From positions 1 through 22,921 of the IMG/VR virus record IMGVR_UViG_3300036804_000342: 22,921 nt of DNA; one strand, given 5' to 3'. Of this stretch, positions 13,876 to 20,728 are shown in pieces. Source of the DNA: a virus. The position numbers were made by a program, and so were the translations under genes. Each line of letters opens with the position of its first letter. Position 1 is the first letter of the stretch. Under the pieces are notes generated by a model that was not told where the DNA came from, did not search any database, and was given only the letters and a program-made list of their open reading frames with translations.

Positions 13876-15255
13876 GTGAAAAGTAACATTCACAACATTC
13901 GCCAACGTAAGAGCGAGCTGAGCGCAAAAAACCGCGTTCTGCTCGACAAGGCTGCCCAAGAGTCTCGCGACCTCAATGAGGCCGAGGGCGCGCAGTTCGA
14001 CGACAACGTAAAAGCCCTGGTCAAAGTCGAGGAGCAGTTAGTGCGTGAAGAGCGCCAGCTCGAACTCGAACGCAGCATGGGCACGATCGAGGACGAAAAC
14101 ACCACCGCCGCAGATCGCGCCGGCGCACCGACCGCTCCGAAAAAGGGCTTCTCGAGCCTGGGAGAGATGCTGGTTGCCGTCGCCGCCTCGGCTCGCACCG
14201 ATGGACGCCACACCGACTCGAGACTGATGGCCGCCGCGGCCGCCGGTATGAGCGAGGCTGTTCCTTCCGATGGCGGGTTCCTGGTGCAGAAGGATTTCGC
14301 TCCCGAGATCCTGCAGCGCACCTACGCCACGGGCCAGATCCTCAAACGTTGCAAGCGGGTTCCTATCAGCTCAAACGCCAATGGCCTGAAGTTGAACGCC
14401 ATCGACGAAGACAGCCGTGCGGACGGCTCGCGGTTTGGTGGAGTTCTGGCCTACTGGATCAACGAAGCCGATGCATTGACCGGCAGCAAGCCGAAGTTCC
14501 GGCGCATCGAGTTGAACCTCAACAAGCTGATTGGCCTGGTCTATGCCACCGACGAACTGCTTCAGGACGCAGCGGCTCTCGAAGCATGGATCATGCAAAA
14601 CCTGCCCTCGGAACTCTCCTTCCGCGTGGAAGATGCCATCTTCAACGGAAGCGGCGTGGGCCAACCCCTGGGCGTGCTCAATGCCGGCGCAACTTTGTCG
14701 ATCGCGAAAGATTCGGGCGACAGCGGCGCGACCATCAGCAGCACTGACGTCGTGAACATGTGGGCACGTTTCTGGGCTCCGGGCCTCGAAAACTCCATCT
14801 CACAAATCGGGATGGAAACCCTGGCCGCGCCGGGCGGGAACGGCGGACAGATGCCGGGCGCCGCCTGGTTCGTCGACCAAAGCGTTCTTCCGAAGCTCTT
14901 CGGCATGACGCTGGGCTCTGGAACCGCGGTGATCCTGCTCTATCATCCGCCGGGATATTACGGGCTGCCGGGTCCTTACGGTCAGATGCTGGGCCTGCCC
15001 GTCATCCCCGTCGAGCACTGCGCGGTGCTCGGAACTCCGGGTGACGTGATCCTGGCCGATCTGAGCCAGTACGTGCTGATCGACAAGGGCGCGCCTCAAG
15101 CCGCTTCTTCGATCCACGTGAAGTTCCTCAGCGATGAGATGACTTTCAGGTTTGTCTACCGCACCGACGGTCAGCCGACCTGGAAGAAGCCTTTGACCCC
15201 GAAGAACGGCGGCAACACAATGGCGCCCTTCATCACCTTGCAGACCAGGTCCTAA
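13876..15255 (+). CDS. Major capsid protein, HK97 fold, with N-terminal delta domain
   Basis: The 459-residue product has a helical, charged N-terminus (about 1-75, with RQRKSELSAKNRVLLDKAA) that fits the scaffolding-like delta domain, removed by the head protease. The HK97 core then follows: SLGEMLVAVA, GMSEAVPSDGGFLVQKDFA, and FRRIELNLNKLIGLVYATDE, with VEDAIFNGSGVGQPLGVLNA as a strong signature. I chose the GTG at 13876 because GAAGGAG at 13861-13867 lies eight bases before it; an upstream in-frame start at 13825 lacks a site. It assembles into the icosahedral head. Its own promoter is likely because a terminator lies directly upstream. Confidence 0.93.
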   Translation: MKSNIHNIRQRKSELSAKNRVLLDKAAQESRDLNEAEGAQFDDNVKALVKVEEQLVREERQLELERSMGTIEDENTTAADRAGAPTAPKKGFSSLGEMLVAVAASARTDGRHTDSRLMAAAAAGMSEAVPSDGGFLVQKDFAPEILQRTYATGQILKRCKRVPISSNANGLKLNAIDEDSRADGSRFGGVLAYWINEADALTGSKPKFRRIELNLNKLIGLVYATDELLQDAAALEAWIMQNLPSELSFRVEDAIFNGSGVGQPLGVLNAGATLSIAKDSGDSGATISSTDVVNMWARFWAPGLENSISQIGMETLAAPGGNGGQMPGAAWFVDQSVLPKLFGMTLGSGTAVILLYHPPGYYGLPGPYGQMLGLPVIPVEHCAVLGTPGDVILADLSQYVLIDKGAPQAASSIHVKFLSDEMTFRFVYRTDGQPTWKKPLTPKNGGNTMAPFITLQTRS

Positions 15256-15314
15256 GGAAAAGCTCCGGACCGGGATCGACAAAAAAACACTTCTCAGAAA
15301 CGAGGATCAAATCC

Positions 15315-15818
15315 ATGAACGGTTTCAATGTCGCCGAAGCTGGGCACGTCGTGAACATCCTTCCGCCGGTGGATATCACCGGCGGGAAGACCGCCCAGGC
15401 TTTCAACATGAAGCGCCACAAACACGCTTCGATCATCATCCAGATCGGAGTTTCCGCCGCTGCCTTCACCAAAATCCTGCTGAATCTTTGCAGTGATGCG
15501 AGCGGCACCGGTCCGACCGCCATCCCGTTCTTTCTGTACAAGCAGGAGACGGCCGGCGCGAGCAACGACGTTCTTTCCACTCGCACCGCGGTGACCTCGG
15601 CCGGTTACACCCCCGCGGCTACAGACGGGATCTTCTATGTCATCGAAATCGACGCCAACGAGCTCGAAGCTTCCGGCGTCGGCATCGGTGAATGCGGAGT
15701 CGATGCCTATCTGCAGCTTCAGCTCACTAACACCGCCAACAGCGTGATTGCCAGCGCGGTCGCGGTCCTTACGGGAGCGAGAGACGCGGAAGTAGCGAGT
15801 CCGACCGTCTGCACCTAA
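15315..15818 (+). CDS. Post-capsid phage structural protein, possible decoration protein
   Basis: The 167-residue product is beta-rich and resembles a family I recall from the position directly after the capsid gene: HASIIIQIGVSAAAFTKIL, then AIPFFLYKQET, then RTAVTSAGYT, then FYVIEIDANEL. No enzymatic motif, no signal peptide. It may sit on the capsid surface or at the head vertex. The start follows GAGG at ten bases. The gap before it is 59 bases. Confidence 0.7.
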   Translation: MNGFNVAEAGHVVNILPPVDITGGKTAQAFNMKRHKHASIIIQIGVSAAAFTKILLNLCSDASGTGPTAIPFFLYKQETAGASNDVLSTRTAVTSAGYTPAATDGIFYVIEIDANELEASGVGIGECGVDAYLQLQLTNTANSVIASAVAVLTGARDAEVASPTVCT

Positions 15819-15824
15819 ATTCGT

Positions 15825-15867
15825 TCGGGCCCGATGGAACTTCTTAATCGGGCCCGAGCGCATTTTC
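15825..15867 (+). terminator. Terminator-like inverted repeat
   Basis: TCGGGCCCGAT (15825-15835) and ATCGGGCCCGA (15847-15857) form a perfect 11-bp stem with an 11-base loop. The T-run (TTTT at 15863-15866) starts five bases after the stem, weaker than the classic form. Each arm is also self-complementary (CGGGCCCG), so a cruciform or a dimer-binding site is an alternative. Confidence 0.5.
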
Positions 15868-15883
15868 TGAAAGAGACGAAAAA

Positions 15884-16099
15884 ATGTTCATTCGAATGAC
15901 GGTGGGACGAGACGCCGGCAAGGAGAAGGAGTTTCACTACGAGCAGGCTCGCGATCTGATCGCGAAGGGCCATGCCGTGAAAGTTGATTTCGACGCACAG
16001 GACGCGCAGCCTCAGCTGTTGACGCCGCCGAGAGCTGCATCTTCGACCGAAGCGCCGCGACCGCTGATCCGCAAGGCCGGATCGAAGCGTCGCCATTAA
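15884..16099 (+). CDS. Small conserved phage protein, 71 residues
   Basis: The product starts MFIRMTVGRDAGKEKEFHYE and continues QARDLIAKGHAVKVD. This matches a small family usually found between capsid and connector genes, of unknown function. The basic C-terminus (IRKAGSKRRH) may bind nucleic acid or a protein. The binding site AGAG lies eight bases upstream. Confidence 0.7.
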   Translation: MFIRMTVGRDAGKEKEFHYEQARDLIAKGHAVKVDFDAQDAQPQLLTPPRAASSTEAPRPLIRKAGSKRRH

Positions 16100-16132
16100 C
16101 CATGGTGCATCTTAGAACCAGCGAGGTGAGTC

Positions 16133-16372
16133 ATGACCGTTTTCAACCGCACCTACCAGGTCCGCTCGCGGCGGGGTTCGATGATCAGCGTGCCCGACAT
16201 GATCGAGGAGCTCAATGAGCGTGCCGAAGAGCGGCAGAGTTTTCGGCGCACGGCGGAACGAGTTCCGCCTGGCAAAAAAATGACTAAATCAAGCGCAAAG
16301 AATCGAGCGCTTCAAGGCGTCCAGCTCGAACTGTTCCCATTGTTCGATTTAATTCCCGAGGCCAGTCAGTGA
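16133..16372 (+). CDS. Unknown 79-residue protein between capsid and connector genes
   Basis: The product is highly charged, starting MTVFNRTYQVRSRRGSM, with a helical middle (MIEELNERAEERQSFRRTAE). GAGGTGAG lies just before the start, and the GTGA overlap with the next gene suggests coupling. No membrane span or metal motif. No family recognised. Confidence 0.55.
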   Translation: MTVFNRTYQVRSRRGSMISVPDMIEELNERAEERQSFRRTAERVPPGKKMTKSSAKNRALQGVQLELFPLFDLIPEASQ

Positions 16373-17580
16373 GCTCAATCGTTCGCACGGCCGTGATCGG
16401 TGCAGAGCCGGTGTCGCTCGCCGACATGAAGAATTTTCTTAAAGTTCCGGCCGGCGTCACCACTGACGATGCGCTCATCAAGAGTCTGATCAAGGCCGCG
16501 CGGATCCAGGCCGAGATCATTGCGGAATCCGCCCTGGTGCGTTCGACCTTCGTTCAATACATGGATCACTTCCCATACTGGCGGGTGCGGGAGCGCGGTT
16601 ACTACGTGGGCCAGGTCGGCCACGCCTCCGAGCACCACCACATGCATCACGGAGAAATCAAGATCAAGCAACCGCCGCTGATCTCGGTCGAGAGTCTGGT
16701 CTACATCGGAACCGATGGGCTGCCTCACACCCTGAACCCGGGCACGGATTTCATTGTCGATGGAGCCAAGAAGCCGGGGCGCATTCGCCCGATCCCCTAT
16801 ACGGTCTGGCCGCTTAGCCTGCGCGTTCCAAATGCGATCGCGATCTCTTTTACCGCCGGCTATGCGCCGGACGGGGAGGGCGTCGCTGCCGGCGAGGCCG
16901 CGATCGCCGAGCCGGAGACTTCGACGCCGGCGCTCAATATGGGATGGCAGCCCACCATCACAATTCCTCAATACGGCTTCTTCGTCGATGAAAGCGGGAA
17001 TGTCTGGATCGAGACGGCCAGCCCCAGCGGAGTGACGGGCACGAGTCGTCCCGACTTCGAGGCGCAGGCCATCGGCGGGACAATTGCCACCGACGGCAGT
17101 GCGGCATGGCTGAACGTGGGATCGCTTCGCGGCTTCTGGACGCCGGCGACTGAATACAGCGGGCAAAATGCCTGGGTCGTTCTCGATACGAACAGCAACC
17201 TGCAGCTGCTCATCGTCGCTTCGCTCGTCAGCCAGACTTCGCCGCCGGCTGGAATTCAGGGATCACAAACCCCCGCCTGGGCCTCGAGCACGGGATTGAT
17301 CACGCCCGACAATGGCATCGATGCCTGGCGCTGCCTCGGAAACTATCGCGCCCTGGGCAACTCCGGAGCCTCGACGCCGAATTCCCCCGAACAGCAGGCG
17401 GCTTACACCATCGACTGGACGCTTCCGGAGACCGTCCCGATCGCCGTCATGCAGCTGGTCTCGCACTGGTATTTCAACCGGGAAGTGGTTGCCCCGGGAT
17501 CGGTGTCGGAGATCCCGCTGCACGTCATGAGCCTGCTCGCAACCGTCAGTGTTCCGGACTATGCGCCCACGCCTGACTGA
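16369..17580 (+). CDS. gp6-like head-tail connector with large internal insertion
   Basis: The 403-residue product has the connector start (SLADMKNFLKVP, AARIQAEIIAESALVRSTFV), a strand part (PPLISVESLVYIGTDG) and the turn SFTAGYAPDG (about 158-168). The expected C-terminal helices (PIAVMQLVSHWYFNREVV) appear only after residue 353, ending PLHVMSLLATVSVP. The intervening stretch, about 170-350, is a beta-rich insertion with two related motifs, AWLNVGS and AWRCLGN, each at the end of a Gly/Thr-rich run. Ordinary connectors of this type are far shorter. The protein seals the portal and joins the tail; the insertion may project outward. Start GTG overlaps the previous stop. Confidence 0.75.
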   Translation: MSSIVRTAVIGAEPVSLADMKNFLKVPAGVTTDDALIKSLIKAARIQAEIIAESALVRSTFVQYMDHFPYWRVRERGYYVGQVGHASEHHHMHHGEIKIKQPPLISVESLVYIGTDGLPHTLNPGTDFIVDGAKKPGRIRPIPYTVWPLSLRVPNAIAISFTAGYAPDGEGVAAGEAAIAEPETSTPALNMGWQPTITIPQYGFFVDESGNVWIETASPSGVTGTSRPDFEAQAIGGTIATDGSAAWLNVGSLRGFWTPATEYSGQNAWVVLDTNSNLQLLIVASLVSQTSPPAGIQGSQTPAWASSTGLITPDNGIDAWRCLGNYRALGNSGASTPNSPEQQAAYTIDWTLPETVPIAVMQLVSHWYFNREVVAPGSVSEIPLHVMSLLATVSVPDYAPTPD

Positions 17581-17631
17581 TTTTTTCCCAAAAGAGTTTT
17601 CGGCCACAAAACGCACCAAGGAGGAAACACC

Positions 17632-18066
17632 ATGCTGAAAAACAGACTGCAGAAAGTCACCGCGGCGATCGCGATGCTCATCGTGCTCTCAACGTTTGCC
17701 CTGGCAGTTCAGACTCCACTTACGACTCAGGTCCTCAAGCAGAACAACTACGCGGTCGTCGCCGGCGATCTCACGCTCACTTTCACCGCCATGGATGCGT
17801 CGAACGGAAACTCGTTCTTCGCCACCGGCCGCGAAGTGTTGATCGTGCAGAATAGCGATGCCTCTCCGCACACCTTCACTGTCACCAGCGTCGCCGACAG
17901 CCTCGGGCGAACCGATGCTACGCTGACGAGCTATAGCGTCGCAGCCAATGGCTTCGCGATTATCCAGTTCAGATCGCTTCTCGGCTGGATCCAGCCTGGC
18001 GGCCAGACAGTCAACATGACGACGTCGTCTGCTCTGCTGAAAATCGCGGTGGTTCAGTACAACTAA
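17632..18066 (+). CDS. Exported small beta-rich protein in the head-tail module
   Basis: The 144-residue product has a clear Sec signal peptide: MLKNRLQK, a hydrophobic core (AAIAMLIVLSTFALA), and a probable cut after residue 25 (ALA). The mature part matches in style a beta-sandwich family I recall in phage clusters, with LTLTFTAMDASNGNSFFATG, REVLIVQNSD and GWIQPGGQTVN. Such proteins are possible head or tail decorations, but the signal peptide would send it to the periplasm. The binding site AAGGAGGA lies six bases before the ATG, the best in the window. It overlaps the next gene by one base (TAATG). Confidence 0.65.
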   Translation: MLKNRLQKVTAAIAMLIVLSTFALAVQTPLTTQVLKQNNYAVVAGDLTLTFTAMDASNGNSFFATGREVLIVQNSDASPHTFTVTSVADSLGRTDATLTSYSVAANGFAIIQFRSLLGWIQPGGQTVNMTTSSALLKIAVVQYN

Positions 18067-18446
18067 TGCCCCTGCGTCGACTGAGCTTCCTGGTGCCTCC
18101 CCAGGGAGCCTACACACCCGTCGGCGCGATGGATCGGGAAGTCTCGATTCTCGCGCCCTCGGGCCGAAATTCCGATGGATCCACTCCACCGCTGAGTCCC
18201 TTTGTCCCGAAGACCTGGGCTGCGATCCGCCTGCTGCAGGGCGACGAGCTCTATAAGGCGCAGCAGATCGCTCAGGAGGTTACTCACCTGGTGACGATCG
18301 CCTGGCAGCCGGGAATCACCGAGCAGATGCAGGTGAGCTATCAGGACGAGGGCAACGCGCGGCTGTTTCAGATTAAGGCCGTGCAGGATCCCGACGAACG
18401 CAAGGTCGAGCTGCGGATCCTCGCCATGGAGATCCAGAACTTATGA
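18066..18446 (+). CDS. Head-tail joining (head closure) protein, Phage_H_T_join family
   Basis: The 126-residue product has the family pattern DREVSILAP, then TWAAIRLLQGDELYKAQQ, VTHLVTIAWQPGI, MQVSYQD, ARLFQIKAVQDPDERKVELR and EIQNL. This matches the PF05521-type joining protein that docks onto the connector and carries the tail. Its position after the connector supports the call. Starts by TAATG overlap and ends by ATGA overlap, so it is co-translated with both neighbours. Confidence 0.82.
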   Translation: MPLRRLSFLVPPQGAYTPVGAMDREVSILAPSGRNSDGSTPPLSPFVPKTWAAIRLLQGDELYKAQQIAQEVTHLVTIAWQPGITEQMQVSYQDEGNARLFQIKAVQDPDERKVELRILAMEIQNL

Positions 18447-18829
18447 AAATCACACACGCCAAGGTCTCCAGCATCACCACACCGCCGATTAATCCGGCGC
18501 TCGTGGGCGGACCCGATTGGAACGCGGCGCACCTCGCAGGATTTCCCTCGACAGCTTTCGCCGGCAGCGCGTCCGTGCCGGCTTCGGTCGATCTCGCGGA
18601 AGGCACCGGCGGATCTTCAGGAATCACCCTCACCTGGGTGGGAGCTGGCCTCGCGAATGGCCAGATCGTTGTCGCCATAAAAGTCGATTCCGGCGCCGGC
18701 GCGGTCACGCTCGCCGAAGCCGCCGGTGCTCTTTTCAACGGTGATCCGAACTACGTTCTTTCAAACCAGTGGCAGTTCGTCTGGCTGCAGTGGAACGGCA
18801 CGCGCTTCAACGTGATCGGAGGCAACTAG
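18443..18829 (+). CDS. Fibre-like beta-rich protein, 128 residues
   Basis: The product begins MKITHAKVSSITTPPINPAL and then has GGPDWNAAHLAGFP, a DWN-x2-H motif common near the N-terminus of phage tail-fibre or tail-spike proteins. The rest is Gly-, Ala- and Thr-rich beta sequence, ending QFVWLQWNGTRFNVIGGN. It lacks a signal peptide, in contrast with its neighbours. It could be a minor fibre or chaperone-like subunit. ATGA overlap with the joining protein. Confidence 0.5.
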   Translation: MKITHAKVSSITTPPINPALVGGPDWNAAHLAGFPSTAFAGSASVPASVDLAEGTGGSSGITLTWVGAGLANGQIVVAIKVDSGAGAVTLAEAAGALFNGDPNYVLSNQWQFVWLQWNGTRFNVIGGN

Positions 18830-18836
18830 GGATCCC

Positions 18837-20684
18837 ATGAAACTCTTCAAACGGTTACTTCAGATCTTCGCGCTGCTGATCCTGCCGGCGATCGCTTACG
18901 CCCAGGGAGGCGGATCGACCACGATTCGATACGGCGCCGCGTGGCCAACGACCTCGCATCAGTGGACGATTTTCGTTTACACGCCGGGGAACACCGCGTA
19001 CCTGTGCACCACCAATCCCTGCAACGGGCCCACTGGCTATACCCCGCTCGGGAGCTCGGGCGCCGCGCCTGGTTCGCCCGGCCAGATCATCCTCAACATC
19101 GCCGGGGCTTTTGGTGCGAATTCGAACGTCTTCGTCGATGGATCGAGCTTTGTAAATGCTCTGGGCTATGTGGGAAACGGCTCGGGAGCTTACAGCCTCT
19201 CGGGAGCATACAACCTGGTGACCGATTGCTCGCCTTCGACGGGTACTCAGTCTTCGATCTGTTTCGGACTGTTGGGAAAAATCGAAGGATCGGAAGCCGG
19301 AGACGGCCCCTTTGAGTTCGGCCGCTTCGGGCAGATCACCGGCGCCTGGCTGAAACTCGATTCGAATAATTGCCTTGCTCTCGGGGCCGGCGGCACCGTC
19401 GCGCCCTGCGCGCAGAACGCCGGCGTAATGGCGATCATCAATCCCGCGAACCCCACCACACCGACCAAGATCAACATCATGAAGAACTGGACTTCGGGAA
19501 CGGCGTGGGAAGCGCTCGGGTGTGGCTGGGATGTGACCGATAGCGTCTACATATGTGGATCGGATCACGGCTCCTTGAGCGGCAGCAATTATCCAACGTT
19601 CTTCACTGCGGGCGGTTTTACGAATCCATTCTGGGGCATGGTCACCCAGGGCAACTGGGTAGCTCACAGCAAAAATCAGAATCCCGATATCGGTTCTGTG
19701 ACCGTCGCGCAGCAGCCGCGGATCATCTGGATCAGTGGCTTCACTGTCAACCAAGGTGCCTATGCTCAGCCAGTCCTCAACAACAATTCGACTGGCACCG
19801 AGATCGGACTACTCGCGAAGCCTTCGGCGTCGGCTTCTCCGATCACCGCGCAAATTTCTACGACGGCTGATATCACCGGTCTTCTGGGGCCGGTGGTCGG
19901 TGAGACCAATGGCGTCGTCACCGGCACCATCATCGTTGATGGCGGCACTGCGTATGTCTCTCCGGTATGCATGGTGGCCCAGCCTTCGGGGAACACGGGG
20001 GTTCAGGCGACCTGCACGGCTACACAATCGGGAGGCGTGATCAATGCGGTCACGATCACCAACACCGTATCGAACAGCGGCTACCAGTTCGCGATGACGC
20101 CCGCCGGCGCGAGCATCATCACCATCACCGACTCAGCGGGAACCGGTGCTTTGGTGCTGCCTGTAATTACAGCACTCACCGGCAGCGCGATCATCGCCCA
20201 GGATGGTTCCACGGCGATGGGATTCTTCGATGGTTCGGTCACCATCAAGGATTGGGTCGGGCCTTCGGTCACCGCGGCCGGCAAGTTCACCGATCTCGGC
20301 ATCTCCTGTGTGAACCCGCGGCCGCAGAACGTCGAGACCTTCGGATGCCTGCAGCAGACGGCAAGCGGCACCGGCTTCTACTCGTTCACCGTCTCAATGG
20401 GCCAGCCGATCGTGAAGCAACAGGCTTTTGCTAGTCCGCTCGGAGGCAGTTGTCCGACGACTGCGAGCATCGGAGCGTTCTGCACCAGCGCGAATCTGAC
20501 CTGGACCCAGGCCTTTCCCGATAACAACTACACCGTGGTCTGCATGCTCAGCAATCCCACGGGACATCCGAACCTTCAGACCTACACCAAGCTGGCGAGC
20601 GGCACCGGTATCACCTTGACGATCGCGGCCGAAACCGCGGCGGCCGCCAACGCGGGCGCCGACTGTATCGCGAGTCACAACTAA
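18837..20684 (+). CDS. Exported fibre-like protein, 615 residues
   Basis: The product has a signal peptide (MKLFKRLLQ, hydrophobic IFALLILPAIAYA, probable cut after residue 22 before QGGG). The long mature part is Gly/Ser/Thr/Asn-rich and beta-structured, with runs of pattern such as TGTIIVDGGTAYVSP and AVTITNTVSNSGYQ, and a C-terminal part (TWTQAFPDNNYTVVCMLSN, then IAAETAAAANAGADCI) in the style of phage fibre C-terminal domains. No catalytic motif recognised. It probably binds host-surface or extracellular polymers. The start follows AGGGA at five bases. A secreted fibre-like protein in a phage is unusual. Confidence 0.6.
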   Translation: MKLFKRLLQIFALLILPAIAYAQGGGSTTIRYGAAWPTTSHQWTIFVYTPGNTAYLCTTNPCNGPTGYTPLGSSGAAPGSPGQIILNIAGAFGANSNVFVDGSSFVNALGYVGNGSGAYSLSGAYNLVTDCSPSTGTQSSICFGLLGKIEGSEAGDGPFEFGRFGQITGAWLKLDSNNCLALGAGGTVAPCAQNAGVMAIINPANPTTPTKINIMKNWTSGTAWEALGCGWDVTDSVYICGSDHGSLSGSNYPTFFTAGGFTNPFWGMVTQGNWVAHSKNQNPDIGSVTVAQQPRIIWISGFTVNQGAYAQPVLNNNSTGTEIGLLAKPSASASPITAQISTTADITGLLGPVVGETNGVVTGTIIVDGGTAYVSPVCMVAQPSGNTGVQATCTATQSGGVINAVTITNTVSNSGYQFAMTPAGASIITITDSAGTGALVLPVITALTGSAIIAQDGSTAMGFFDGSVTIKDWVGPSVTAAGKFTDLGISCVNPRPQNVETFGCLQQTASGTGFYSFTVSMGQPIVKQQAFASPLGGSCPTTASIGAFCTSANLTWTQAFPDNNYTVVCMLSNPTGHPNLQTYTKLASGTGITLTIAAETAAAANAGADCIASHN

Positions 20685-20728
20685 GCTCAAAAATGCTCAG
20701 AAATGCCCCAGGACGTTCCGAAGGGTAT

